This document shows, in pieces, positions 11,759-23,900 of a stretch of 64,000 nucleotides of DNA. Each line of letters starts with the position of its first letter. Within the stretch, counting starts at the first letter, position 1. The notes under the pieces were generated by a model, which saw only the letters and a program-made list of their open reading frames with translations, was not told the origin of the DNA and did not search any database. A program made the translations under genes and the position numbers. Source of the stretch: Panicum virgatum (lineage: Eukaryota > Streptophyta > Magnoliopsida > Poales > Poaceae); contig NC_053149.1 in assembly GCF_016808335.1 (NCBI RefSeq), positions 21,052,733-21,116,732 on the forward strand. Direction: 5' to 3'.

Positions 11759-11814
11759 TTCCTGCCGACACGAGGGAGTTCGTCCAGCGCTACCAGGACT
11801 ACGAGGACTTCTAG
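11759..11814 (+). CDS. LTR-embedded coding exon, C-terminal part
   Basis: 56 nt after acceptor GCTGCTCAG, encoding PADTREFVQRYQDYEDF and a TAG stop. It joins in phase to 10619-10708 (one base before, two after the intron). The solo LTR keeps the same length and stop at 21166-21221 (minus) with PADAREFTQSYQEYENF, but its acceptor is CAA instead of CAG. The 3' LTR copy is at 20229-20284. This may be a small conserved LTR-encoded protein or the 3' exons of a leader transcript. Confidence 0.5.
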
Positions 11815-12076
11815 GTGCTTCGTCTCCCAGTCGACGTCCCTGTGGCGCCCTGCTTCAGCTCCGGAGAGCTTTTACCGTATTTTGTACTTCGCTTCCGCTG
11901 TATCAGACATTTATGTCATTATTGTAATAAATAACATTCGTATTCGCTTTATTATGTCTTTTTACGTGATATGTGCTATGATATACTGTTCATTCTGTTG
12001 TATATACGTGTGACTTGATCCTGGCACGTATATGATTGCTCGGTTTATGTTCTTTTATAAACCGGGTGTTACAGAG

Positions 12077-12089
12077 TGGTATCAGAGCC
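12077..12089 (+). promoter_or_regulatory. Tekay-1 primer-binding site (initiator Met tRNA)
   Basis: TGGTATCAGAGCC lies three bases after the LTR end, matching the standard plant iMet primer site TGGTATCAGAGC. Confidence 0.95.
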
Positions 12090-12647
12090 GTATCGACTGT
12101 AGGACGAAGCCTAGATAGAACTGGTCGAGTTTTAGGACTTCTTCTCTCCAATCCTTGTCTGTTGAAACTATTTTACTATTATACCCCTTGACTTCTTTGA
12201 CTTTTTACCCTTCTTGCCTTGATTTCTCTCTCTGAAGAATAGTTTTCGTAGATTTTGGCCTGAATCTGTCATCTGACCACCTTGAGTATTAGCTAGGTGA
12301 CCCTTTTTATAATAACACGATAGCACGTTCTGCGACGCGTTGTGTTAGTCGAGTCTTTTGCTAAACTCGGCTAAGTCGTGAAAATTGTCTGCTTGTTATT
12401 ATGCTACATGTTTGATTTGGATTTTTGACTGATTGCATAGCTTAGTAGTTTAAATTTGTTTAAAGAAAATCACTCAGATGTTAAAGTTAACTAATTAATA
12501 AAATGAGTTAGATCGTTGGGGGTAAAACAGTCAACTCTATCCTGTCTACTTTATCATGGCTGAGTCTTTTTCCGCTAAAGAGTTATCATATCCATCTGAG
12601 TTTATTCCTGCAATATCCTTACTCGTGAAATCTTTTGTTCAAATCAG

Positions 12648-13160
12648 ATGGTGAACACCAGGAGCACCGGTTCCGGTTCTGGCCAGCAGCAGGGTCAGAA
12701 CAACCAGGGTACTGGGATCCCGATGCCTCCACCCTTGACTCCGGAGCAGTACTTTCAGCTCCAGATGCAGATGATGGCTACCCTGAACAACACTGTTCAG
12801 GCTCTTCAGCACGCTCACACTCAGCCTCCGCCTCCTCCACCGCCGCAGCCTCGCGACAGGCGTGCTGAGTTCCTGAGGGGTCACCCGCCGACGTTCTCTC
12901 ACACGTCCGACCCTCTTCAGGCTGACGACTGGCTCCGTGCAGTGGAGCGTCAGCTGGACATCGCCCAGTGCGATGACCGTGAGCGCGTCTTGTACGCAGC
13001 AGGACAGCTGCGAGGGGCAGCTTTGGACTGGTGGGAGTCCCACCCAGTCCATGACCGCGAGGCTCTCACCTGGCTCCAGTTCAGAGAGCGTTTCCGCAGC
13101 CACAACGTCCCCGCGGGCGTTATGAAGATGAAGCAGAAGGAGTTCCTTGCACTGAAGCAG
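12648..13160 (+). CDS. gag: Tekay-1 gag, exon 1
   Basis: 171 codons from MVNTRSTGSG, the first ATG after the leader, with a Gln/Pro-rich region (a run of seven prolines) and the chromovirus Gag core: PLQADDWLRAVERQLD, AAGQLRGAALDWWES and FRERFRSHNVPAG. It assembles the particle around the RNA. The exon ends ALKQ|GTAATC, and reading resumes after the acceptor at 13271 as [12 protein letters not shown], the usual continuation of this Gag family. If unspliced, the frame reads on only to a stop at 13230, giving a 194-residue Gag with a non-Gag tail. The start is supported by the lack of other in-frame ATGs before the core. Confidence 0.88.
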
Positions 13161-13270
13161 GTAATCTTAAGTATAATCATTCAGCGTTTTCTTTTGAGCT
13201 TATGCCCCTTGAACTATCCTGATGAATCTTGAGTTAATCTTCCGATATCTATCTGTCTTTGTGAATTCAG
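13161..13270 (+). other. Probable 110-bp intron inside Tekay-1 gag
   Basis: GTAATCTTAAG...GTGAATTCAG, phase 0, AT-rich with a pyrimidine-rich 3' end. Its removal joins two parts of one conserved Gag motif without changing frame. Retrotransposon genomic RNA cannot keep being spliced without losing the intron, so only a fraction of transcripts can be spliced. An insertion that happens to look like an intron is the alternative. Confidence 0.7.
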
Positions 13271-16200
13271 GGGACTATGTCGGTCACGGAGTATCGTGAT
13301 CGCTTTCTTCAGCTGGCTCGCTACGCCCCTGCCGAGGTTGCGGATGACCGCAAGAAGCAGGAGCACTTCATGGAGGGTCTTGAGGACTACCTCCAGTACG
13401 CGCTGCTCAACCTCCGCTTCGACGACTTCAACCATCTGGTTGACAGTGCGCTCAACACTGAGCGTAAGCACTTGGAGATGGAGGACAAGAAGAGGAAGGT
13501 TGTCCCCGTTGCTTCCGGCAGCAACACTCGTCCTCGACTCCAGCAGCCTCAGCCGTACCAGCAGCAGTACCGGCCTCCTCAGCAGTACCAGCAGAGGCCA
13601 CCGCAGCAGTACCCGCCTCGACAGCAGCAGGCAGGTCAGGGCCAGAGGTTACCGGCACCTCCGGCTCGTGCAGCTCCACCAGCACCGCAGGCTCCACGTC
13701 CGGCAGCTCCTACCGGACAGCAGGCTCAGGGACCTCCTCGCACCTGCTTTCACTGCGGCCAGCCGGGGCACTACGCCAACGCTTGCCCCCGGAAGGCGCA
13801 GGCGGGACAGCAGGGGCGCCCAGCTCAGCCCAGGGCGCCAGCACAGGGCAGGGTGAACCACGTGACGGCCGAGTCAGCGGCCGAAGCTCCCAACGTGGTT
13901 ATTGGTACGTTCATGGTTAATTCATATCCAGCTACAGTGCTTTTTGATACTGGTGCTACACATTCCTTCATTACTCAGTCTTTTGTCGAGCATCATGGTA
14001 TTCATACTAGCACATTAAAGAGGTGCCTGTTAGTATCTTCTCCGGGAGGACAGTTGAGGTCTCATACTTACTGCCCGAGAGTCAGTGTTTCTTTGAGGGG
14101 AGTAGAGTTCTGTACTGATCTGATGGTGCTAGACACCAAGGGCATTGATGTCATTCTGGGAATGGAGACTCTGGCCAAATGGGGAGTTCGGATAGATTGT
14201 GCTCAGAGGACAGTCTTGCTATCAGCTTCCAGCGGCCAAGAGGTTGTTATCAGTGCTGTAGAGCCTTCTGGATTTCTTCATCAGATGGAGGCTAGACCCA
14301 CGGACGGTATTCGCGTGGTGTCTGAATTCCCGGATATCTTTCCGGATGATCTGCCAGGTATGCCGCCTGAACGCGCCATTGAGTTTTGTATTGATCTCTT
14401 GCCTGGCACAGCTCCTATTGCAAAGCGGCCCTACCGTATGGCACCTATAGAGCATGAAGAAGTTAAGAAGACTATTGATGAGTTGCTAGCCAAGGGCTAT
14501 ATCCGTCGCAGCTTCTCTCCTTGGGCTTTTCCATTATTGCTGGTAGATAAGAAGGATGGCTCGAAGAGGATGTGTGTCGATTATCGGGAGCTGAATGCAG
14601 TTACTATCAAGAACAAGCATCCACTGCCCCGTATTGAGGATCTCTTCGATCTGCTTCGAGGTGCTCGTATATTCTCGAAGATTGATCTTCGTTCGGGTTA
14701 CTTTCAGCTGAGGATCCGTCCTGGGGATATTCCGAAGACGGCATTCACCTGCAAGTACGGGCTATATGAGTATACAGTCATGTCCTTCGGCTTGACTAAT
14801 GCCCCGGCTTTCTTCATGCATCTGATGAACATGGTCTTCATGGATTATCTGGATGTCTTTGTGGTGATTTTCATTGATGATATTCTGATCTTCTCCAAGA
14901 CAGAAGAAGAGCATGAGGAGCATCTGAGACTCGTATTGCAGAGATTGAGAGAGCATCAGCTGTATGCCAAGTTCAGCAAGTGCGAGTTCTGGATTGACGA
15001 GGTTCCATTCCTCGGTCATGTTATCTCTCAGGGAGGCATTGCTGTTGATCCGAGCAAGGTGAAAGATGTGCTCGAGTGGGAGACACCGCAGACAGTGAAG
15101 GAAGTCAGATCTTTCTTGGGCTTAGCTGGATATTATCGGAGGTTCATTGAGAATTTCTCCAAGATCGCGAAGCCTTTGACTTCTTTGCTGGAGAAGAATG
15201 TGGCTTTTGTATGGACTGATGAGCGTCAGATGGCCTTTGATGAGCTGAAGAAAAGGTTGACTACGGCGCCAGTCCTGACTCTGCCAGACCAGGTGAAGAG
15301 GTTCACGGTATATTGTGATGCTTCGAAGGATGGTCTTGGGTGTGTTCTGATGCAGGAGGGCAGAGTGATAGCTTATGCTTCACGGCAGTTACGTCGGCAT
15401 GAGCTGAATTATCCTACTCATGATCTTGAGTTAGCCGCAGTTGTGCATGCTCTGAAGATTTGGAGGCATTACTTGTATGGGCAGCGGTGTGATATCTACA
15501 CTGATCACAAGAGCCTCAAGTACATTTTCACGCAGAATGAGCTGAACATGCGGCAGAGAAGATGGCTAGAGTTGGTCAAGGACTATGATCTGGAGATTCA
15601 CTATCATCCGGGCAAGGCCAATGTTGTAGCAGATGCTTTGAGCAGAAGAAGTTATGTCAACATGGCCGTGGCTTTCCAGATGCCTCCAGAGTTATGCGAG
15701 GAGTTCGAGCAGTTGAGTCTGGGCTTCTTGCATCATACCTCCAGTACAGCATTTGAGGCAGTACCGACTCTAGAGTCAGAGATCAGGCAGCATCAGAAAG
15801 ATGATGAGAAGCTGCAGGAGATTCGTGAGTTGCTCAGAAAGGGCAAGGCTCCTCATTTCAGAGAGGATGATCAGGGTACCTTGTGGTACAAGAACCGGAT
15901 CTGTGTTCCAGATGTGAAGGATCTTCGGAAGTTGATTCTGAGTGAGGCCCATGATACAGCTTATTCTATTCATCCGGGCAGCACGAAGATGTACTATGAT
16001 CTGAAGGAACGTTTCTGGTGGTATGGGATGAAGCGTTCAGTGGCAGAGTACGTGGCTATTTGTGACACCTGTTAGCGTGTCAAGGCTGAGCATCAGAGGC
16101 CAGCAGGTCTATTACAGCCTTTGAAGATTCCAGAGTGGAAATGGGAAGAAATCACTATGGACTTCATTGTTGGATTGCCTCGTACTCAGAAAGGGTACAA

Positions 16201-17209
16201 CTCCATTTGGGTAGTAGTGGATCGTCTGACGAAGGTTGCTCACTTCATTCCAGTGAACACTACTTACTCCGGTGCTAGACTTGCAGAGTTGTACATCTCT
16301 CGGATTGTCTGCTTGCATGGTGTGCCCAAGAAGATTATATCTGACAGAGGGTCTCAGTTCACTTCTCGTTTCTGGGAGCAGCTCCATGATTCGTTGGATA
16401 CGAAGCTGCGTTTCAGTACGGCTTATCACCCTCAGACAGATGGGCAGACAGAGAGAACCAACCAGGTGTTGGAGGATATGCTGAGAGCTTGTGCCATTCA
16501 GTACGGTACTAGTTGGGATAAGTGCCTGTCATTTGCTGAGTTCTCATATAACAACAGCTATCAGGCCAGTCTGAAGAAGTCTCCCTTCGAGGCATTGTAT
16601 GGCAGAAAATGCAGGACTCCTCTCTATTGGGATCAGATTGGTGAAAAGCAGCTCTTCGGTCCTGAGATCATAGATGATGCAGAGCAGATGGTTCAGGCTG
16701 TGCGAGAAAATCTGAGGATTGCACAGAGCAGGCAGAAGAGCTATGCTGATGGCAAACGGAGAGACCTGACTTTCAGTGTTGGTGATTATGTGTATCTGAA
16801 GGTGTCTCCGATGAGAGGAATCCGCAGATTTAATGTCAAAGGGAAGTTAGCACCTCGGTATGTGGGGCCATTCAAGGTGCTAGAGCGGAAAGGCGAAGTT
16901 GCTTATCGCCTGGAGTTACCTCTCAGCCTCTCAGGAGTTCATGATGTCTTCCATATATCTCAGCTGAAGAGGTGTTTGCGAGTACCCGAGGAGCAGGCAC
17001 CCCTGGATGGAGTAGATGTCCAGGAGGATCTGACTTATACTGAGCATCCGGTGAAGATTCTGGAGACATCAGAGAGGGTTACTCGGAACAAGCGCATCAA
17101 GATGTGCAGAGTTCAGTGGAGTCACCATAGTGAAGCTGAGGCTACTTGGGAGCGAGAAGATGAGTTGAAGAAGACCTATCCAGATCTCTTTGCTAGCCAG
17201 CCCAGCTAA
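13271..17209 (+). pseudogene. Tekay-1 gag exon 2 - pol (PR-RT-RH-INT-chromodomain), one nonsense codon
   Basis: 1312 codons in one frame, with a single TAG at 16073-16075. Domains, numbering residues from 12648 with the intron removed: rest of Gag core (172-250), Gln/Pro-rich linker, zinc knuckle [14 protein letters not shown] (about 330), protease with [10 protein letters not shown] (Asp about 397), RT with [20 protein letters not shown] and the catalytic FIDD (about 705-708), RNase H starting [11 protein letters not shown], integrase finger ending CDTC, core D-D-E (TMDFIVGLP, IISDRGSQF, DGQTERTNQ), and a C-terminal chromodomain (VTRNKRIKMCRVQW...ATWEREDEL). The TAG replaces the CAG present in the palindromic copy at 31154 and falls immediately after the integrase finger, so protease, RT and RNase H could still be made but integrase could not. 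Confidence 0.95.
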
Positions 17210-17230
17210 ATCTCGGGGACGAGATTTCTT

Positions 17231-17245
17231 TAAGGGGGTAGGGTC
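17231..17245 (+). promoter_or_regulatory. Tekay-1 polypurine tract
   Basis: TAAGGGGGTAGGGTC directly before the 3' LTR; start site of plus-strand DNA synthesis by position. The same tract precedes both LTRs of the palindromic insertion. Confidence 0.85.
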
Positions 17246-20200
17246 TGTAACACCCTAATATAAATTTCAGTATTTTTTTTAATAAATTAAATTGGCTTTA
17301 TTTAAATTTTCTAAGGTTTATTGTGTTTAGTTGGCATTTAATTTAATTTTGTTTCATAAGTGATTAAAGTTTATCATAGGTTTAAATTTTTGTTGCATTC
17401 ATGCTGGTGCATAATTTTATTTGAGTGTGATTTGAATTCAAATTCAAATTTGAATTCAAACTTTGTTTGAATTAGATTTAGATAGGAGAAAGAAAACCAG
17501 AAAATAGAAATAGAAAAGGAAAAGCTAGACCCAAACCAAACCCCAAAGCAAGCCCAAAACCCAGGAAAACCCAGCCCAGCCCTTCTTTCTCTCTCCACGA
17601 GGGCCCAGCTAACCCCGGTGGCCCATTTCCTTTCCCGCGGCCCAGTCCGGCGCGGCCCAGCCACTCCCTCTCTCCCCGCCAGGCCCACTGGCTCCCGCTC
17701 GGCCCGCGACGCACGCCGGCCCAGCGTACGCCCCCCACCCGTCCGCCAGCTCCCGCAGCCCGCGCGCGCGTCGCTCTCGCTGAGCCCCCGGGCCCGCTTG
17801 CCAGGACCGTCTCCCCCGCCTCCGCGCAGAGCAGCAACGGCTCCGCAATCCCCGCCGGGAATCTCCTGCCCGACCCGCACGCCGAGATCCCGCCCCTTCT
17901 TTAAATCGCACGCCACGGCCCCCTTGTACGCCATCCCCATCCCGCCGCCGCCCTTCGATCTCAGCGCGGAGCAGAGCCCTACGCCGCCGCGGGTGAGTCG
18001 GCCCGCCGCCGCGATTGCTCGCCGTCGGCCACCTCCGAGCCTTCTTGACCCCCTGCACACGTTCGCAGGAACCCCACGAGGCCGCCAGTGGAGATCCGGA
18101 GCCAGGAGGACCACGACACCGCCTTGTCCGCGAGCTCCGCCCTGACCACGCCGCCGGTCCTCGTCGCCGACCGCCTGCGCTACAACTCCGGCCGACCCAA
18201 GGATTCAGTGAGCACCCCAGAGCCCCCCTGGTACTTTTTCGCTTAATAGCTTGGCCTGTAGTCCACTCCGGGACTCAGAACACCGCTCGCCGGCGAGAGC
18301 CGCCGTGCAGAGCCGCCGCAGCCCTCGCTCGCACCGCTCGGACCCTCCCCAAGTCTCGCATGGGCCTCAGGTGGGCTACAAGCTCCGCGTAGATCACCCC
18401 AGCCCCAGGCGCGGGTCAATTTGACCCCCGGAGGGCCGAAATCGGCGAACTCCGGCGAGCCTAGTGCCGCGCCGCCGCGGACAGGGCCGCCGGCGGTCGA
18501 GCGCCGCCACCCCGCGCGCCTCTTTGTCCTGAGCCGCTCGATTAGCTTTCAGCGGGCTAGATTAGATCAGATACTGATCTAATCCGGACCGTCAGATCTA
18601 AAACCGCCGGCCCAGATTAGATGGTACCGCTTCGGCCTGTTAACTTTGCATAAGAGCCCCCCAGCTTGCTTGAAATAAACCCGCCGTCCCTGGTAGTTCA
18701 AAAACAATTAGATCCAGGTCCGGTTTTTAGCGCTTAGACCCCTGATCTTTTTAGATTTTGAGCCCGCCGTCCAGCGCCTGGCCTTTTGCACGCTAGCCCT
18801 CAGATTTAGTCGTTAATTGTGTTTTAGCCCTCGGTTTTAGCAGAAAAGCCCCTGAAACTTCAGTTTTCTTACAAATAAGCCCCTGAACCTTGTTTTAGGC
18901 CTAGTTTATGCGTTTTAGCTCCGATTTTAGCGTTCTTTATATCCACACGATCGTTGTAACGCGTAGAATAGCTTTAGACTAGTTTAGTGTGTTGTTTTTA
19001 TGTATTGATGTACTGTTTCCTTAGCTTTTGCTAGTGTTTGCTTGTATGCTTATTTTGTGCATTGTTTTGGCCATGTGTTCGTGAGTAGACGTTGATCCAT
19101 CTGAGGAGCCTCAGTACCAGTACCCGGAGCAGCCGTCTTCGGATCAGTTTGAGCAGCAGCCAGAGCAGTACGAGGAAGGCAAGTATAACATGAACAACCT
19201 ATCACTTTTAATTACAATTTCATACTGCATTTTAATACTGTATGCCTTTAAGGATTTCCTAGCCAGTTTATATCCTTTATATATACCTTTGGGTTGCATT
19301 TTGGTTAGTTGTGCTAGGTTGCTACGCTATAACACACTCTGGTCCTTTTTAATTAAGTTGATTAATGGTTTACTTGAACTTAATTCTGAGAGTGGCACTC
19401 TGTGTGGCTTGAGTGGCTCACTTCTCGTTAAAAGATGTTTTTTTTTAGAAACATGGTTTAGGGGGCCAGCACGGTGCTTACTGCCTGGTTGGCCACTCTC
19501 CATAAGGACCGGTTCATAGAGCGACAACCTGGGACAACAGCGCTACCACAAGGCTAGAATGGGATAGACTTGGCGTAATAACTAGATCTTTTTGGTTTGG
19601 AGTAACTTACCTGCGGGGCAAGAGTAGTAAGCTTCAATGGTCCCTGCTCCTCCGGCTTGGTCTGTGCTTGGATTGCGCTCCTGTGCTTGTACCCCCGGAG
19701 GTGGGCCCCATCGTCGCCGACCTAACTCTCGCGGTTACGCCTTACCAACGAGATTCTTTTTAAAGGCCTCGTAGTGAGTCGCTAGTCATCTCACCTAAGG
19801 AAGTGTGATGAACAACTGGCGTAGCTCACGACTTGTGGGTAAAGATGTGCAACCTCTGCAGAGTGTAAAACTGGTATACTAGCCGTGCTCACGGTTATGA
19901 GCGGCCCAGATCCTCCTTTTGATTAGTGAAGTTATCTCCTTCCGACGAGGGAGGTGCTTCTCGGGGTTTTCTTTGGTGGCTTGGTTTTGGTTTGGTCCTC
20001 AGTAGTAGTATAATTAATTCTGATTAATTACTATGTAACTGGGTCAATGGTAATTCATCAACTAGTAGTAAATAGCTTAAATAAAATCTGCCAACACTTA
20101 AAAGCTAATGCAGTTGAGTCAGCCAGCCTAGAGCCTCATAGTTTGTGTTATACTTGTTGAGTACAAGTTGTGTACTCACTCTTGCCTCTTCTCTACTTTT

Positions 20201-20543
20201 TCCTCTTGGCTACGCTACTGCTGCTCAGTTCCTGCCGACACGAGGGAGTTCGTCCAGCGCTACCAGGACTACGAGGACTTCTAGGTGCTTCGTCTCCCAG
20301 TCGACGTCCCTGTGGCGCCCTGCTTCAGCTCCGGAGAGCTTTTACCGTATTTTGTACTTCGCTTCCGCTGTATCAGACATTTATGTCATTATTGTAATAA
20401 ATAACATTCGTATTCGCTTTATTATGTCTTTTTACGTGATATGTGCTATGATATACTGTTCATTCTGTTGTATATACGTGTGACTTGATCCTGGCACGTA
20501 TATGATTGCTCGGTTTATGTTCTTTTATAAACCGGGTGTTACA
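17246..20543 (+). repeat. Tekay-1 3' LTR (3298 bp)
   Basis: Same length and order as 8776-12073 at a constant offset of 8470 bp, with three substitutions and no indels found by reading. It carries the second copies of the two small exons (19089-19178, 20229-20284). The TSD cgcca follows at 20544. Confidence 0.95.
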
Positions 20544-20570
20544 CGCCAGGTAGGGGGCTCGGCGAGTTCG

Positions 20571-20934
20571 ATGGCCTCTTTCGCTTTCAGCACCATGACG
20601 CCTCCCAGAGGCATCATCTTTGGTTCATGGGTCTGTGTCGCCAATGGTTCAGGCGGCTTCAATAGCCACTTAACCAACTCTCCCACACTGAAGAATCCTA
20701 CATCTGAAGATTCCAACAAGTACGCCAGATCTCATGATCGCGGCGTTACGTTGCTTTCCGACCTCGCCAAGGAGCTGAAACTCGAAGACAACTCGAGTTC
20801 TACTCGGACTCAGATTGATCTCAAACCAAAATCTACTCGGATTGGGACTCTTCTTGCCCAACATGTCTTTGGTTTGCACAATTCATCATCTGCTTACAAA
20901 CAGATGATTAAATCCATCTATGAAAGTAGCTTGG
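20571..20934 (+). pseudogene. gag: Tat-B gag, N-terminal fragment
   Basis: Starts MASFAFSTMTPPRG just after the primer-site remainder CGCCAGGTAGGGGG, and aligns with Tat-A gag (FGSWVCVANGSGGFNSHLTN). It runs 121 codons to the solo LTR insertion at 20935, and resumes after 24462 as PLHVENQSATSSREAPVFDV. It contains an extra segment (HVFGLHNSSSAYKQM) absent in Tat-A, so the two copies differ by an in-frame length change. Confidence 0.85.
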
Positions 20935-23900
20935 TGTAACACCCGATTTATAAAAGGACATAAACCGAGCAATCATATACGTGCCAGGATCAATGCACAC
21001 GTATATACAACAAAATGAACAATATATCACAGCACATATGATGTAAAAAGATGTAATAAAATGAGTACGAATGATATCTATTACATGATCTATTACATGA
21101 ATGACATATACGTAAACTCTCGTCGAAGCTGGGCACCACAGGGACGTCGACTGGGAGACGAATGCCTAGAAGTTCTCGTACTCCTGGTAGCTCTGAGTGA
21201 ACTCCCTTGCGTCGGCAGGAATTGAGCAGCAGTAGAGTATCCCAAAAAGAACAAGGGAAAAAAGAGTGGAGGAGGCAAGTGTGAGTACACAACTTGTACT
21301 CAACAAGTATAACACAAACTATGAGGCTCTAAGGTTGGCTGACTCAACTGCATTAGCTTTTAATCTTGGCAAAATTTTATTAAAGCTATTTACTACAAGT
21401 GGATGAATTACCATAAACCCAATTACATAGTAATTAATCAAAATTAATTATGAACTACTGAGAACCAAACCGAAACCACCAAGGTAACCCCACTAATCAA
21501 AAGGAGGATCCGGGCCGCTCATGACCATGAGCACGGCTAGTATACCAGTTTTACACTCTGTAGAGGTTGCACATCTTTACCCACAAGTCGTGAGCTACGC
21601 TAGTTGTTCATCACACTTCCTTAGGTGAGATGACTAACAAACTCACTACGAGGCCTTTACAAATAATCTCGTTGGTAAGGAGTAACCGTGAGGGTGGATC
21701 GGCGACTATGGAGCAGGTCTAGTGGGCGTCAAGACACAGAAGCACAGACGAGGCCACTCAGTACGAGGGCCATAGAAGCTTACCTCCCCTACCTCGCAGG
21801 TAAGTTACTCCAAACCAAAAAGACCTAATTAGTAAGCCAAGACCGTCCCATTCCAGTCTTGTGGTTGCGCAGTTGTCCCAGGTTGTCGCTCTAATGACGT
21901 ACGGTCCTTATGGAGAGTAGCTAGCACAAAACACAGTGCGAGCCCCCTAAACCAAGTTTCTAGAAAACCAATTTTTAACGAGACGTGAGCCACTCAAGCG
22001 GGCCACTCCCAGAATTAGGTTGCATATACCATTAATCAAATTAATTAAAAAGGACCAAGTGTGTTATAGCACAGCAACCTAGCACAACTAACCAAAATGC
22101 AACCCAAGAGATATATATAAAGGATATAAAGTGGCTAGGAAAGTCCTTATAGGCATACAATATTAAAATGCAGTATGAAAATGTATTTAAAAGTGATGGG
22201 TGTTGTTCATGTTATACTTGCCTTCCTCAAGGTTCTCCTGCTGCTCAAACTGCTCTGAAGACGGTGGCTGCTCCGGGTACTGGTACTCCTCTGAAGGATC
22301 AACGTCTACTCACGATCGCAACGCCAAAACAAGTCCAACCCATACACATACATGCAAACAAAGGCAAAAGCTAAGAAACAGTAATACAATACATAAAAAC
22401 AGCAAGCAAAACCAAGCTAGAACTATTCTACGCATTACAACGATCGCGTGGACATAAAGAACACCTAAAACGGAGCTAGAACGCGAAAACTAGGCTTAAA
22501 ACAAGGTCTAGGGACTAACTGTAAGAAAAACAGACTTTTTAGGGGTTTTCTGCAAAAACCAGGGGCCTATATGTAATTAACAGGTAGATCTAGGGGCTAA
22601 CGCATAAAATCGATGGCTCTGGACTGTGGATTCTATTTTTGAAAAGGTTAGGGGTTAAAACGCTAAAAATAGGACTAAACTGTAAATATTTTTGAACAGA
22701 CTTGGACCGCGGGTTGATTTTGAGAAAACTCAGGGGCTCTTTAGCAAAACTGCCTAGACGAACCGGTATGCGTGGATCTCGGCCGTCGGATCTAGATCTG
22801 GCGGCTCGGGTTCAAAGGATTCTAGATCTAATCTGGATCGCTGGTTTCAGATCGGGCGGCCGGGGTTCGTTCGCGGGCGACAACGGCAGCGATCAGTCAC
22901 CGGCGGTGAGCCGCGCGGCAAGACCTCGCCGGAATTCGCCGTACTCGGCGCTCCGGGGGTCAATTCAACCCGTGCTCGGGTCTGGGAGGCTCAGGAAGGC
23001 ACGTGTGATGCACCTAGGCATCTACGCGGCGTGGCAAGGTGCGGAGCAGCGTGCACGGCTGCGGAGGCGGTTTTGTGGCGGCGGTCTTGCCGGTGAGCGC
23101 GCGTTCGTGCGGCACCGAGCTTAGTTCAGAGTGGTACAGGTTTGGGGTACACACGCGAAGCAGCACTGAACCTACACGGAGTCTATGCGGGATACCTGGC
23201 AAGGCCATCACGCTTCGCCACGGCGGGGCGGCGCTCTGCGCGGCAGCCGCAAGCCAGGGCCAGCGTCCAGGGTCCTGTGCGCAATACGGGCTATGCTAGC
23301 TGGTCTAAAAGGGAGAGCGGGCGGAGGAGGTCCTCACCGAGGCCGGGATTGACCAGACGTGCGGCGCAGCAGGGTCGGCGGCGAGCTCCGGGCGATGGTC
23401 GCGGGCGGCGCTCGAGGAAGGGGCCGAAGGCGTGCGTCTCCCGGCGTCTGAGCTCCACGGGCGGGTGTGGCGTCGTGCTGCGAGGTTGGACAGTGGGTTA
23501 GGAAGGCCGGAATCGCGCCGGCGACGTGGAATCGGGGCGGCGGGCCGTTTACCTGCAGTGGTGGTCCGGGGCAAATCTGGCGCAAGTGGGGGCCGAGGTC
23601 GAGAATGGCTGGGCCTATGATGCTCCTGGTTTCATAGCGAAGCTCTTGGGGTAGCTCGCCGGGGTTGTGGCACGGCGGAGCAGTGGGTCCGCGGTGGCGC
23701 AGAGCTTCTGTGCTGCGGAGCTCTGCGAGGCGGCGGAGCTAGGGTTCGCTGTGGCTGCGGGGGCGCAGTGTGGCGCAGGGAAAGGCCCGGGGTGGTTCCT
23801 ATTTATAGGGCGGCGGACCATCCTAGGCGTGCGCGCCCGGGCGAGGAATCATGGCAAGATTCCCGGGCGGAGGTTGCGCTGCATGGGGGAGACGACGGCC

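Larger units (their letters stand above)
8776..12073 (+). repeat. Tekay-1 5' LTR (3298 bp)
   Basis: TGTAACACC...GGGTGTTACA. It begins AT-rich (8776-9010), then has a GC-rich leader (about 9080-10080) with donor-like GTGAGT at about 9520, then an AT-rich part with small exon-like ORF segments at 10619-10708 and 11759-11814. The U5 part near 11880-12073 is shared by all Tekay LTRs in the window. No clear TATA box could be assigned. Long antisense ORFs in the GC-rich leader are compositional. Confidence 0.95.
8776..20543 (+). mobile_element. Tekay-1: near-intact Tekay/Del-type chromovirus (Ty3/gypsy)
   Basis: 11768 bp with two 3298-bp LTRs (8776-12073 and 17246-20543), TSD cgcca on both sides, primer site for initiator Met tRNA at 12077 and a polypurine tract at 17231-17245. 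The LTRs align without a single indel and I see only three differences: 9442/17912, 9589/18059 and 10477/18947, all A/G at CpG-type sites. At the usual grass LTR rate (1.3e-8 per site per year) this is on the order of tens of thousands of years. One coding frame, split by a spliceable intron, is broken by a single nonsense codon. The C-terminal chromodomain makes it a chromovirus; long LTRs fit Tekay/Del. Confidence 0.95.

Noticed and set aside
12077..12089. tRNA-Met gene fragment
   Set aside because: Only the short complement of the tRNA 3' end is present, placed as a primer site next to an LTR.
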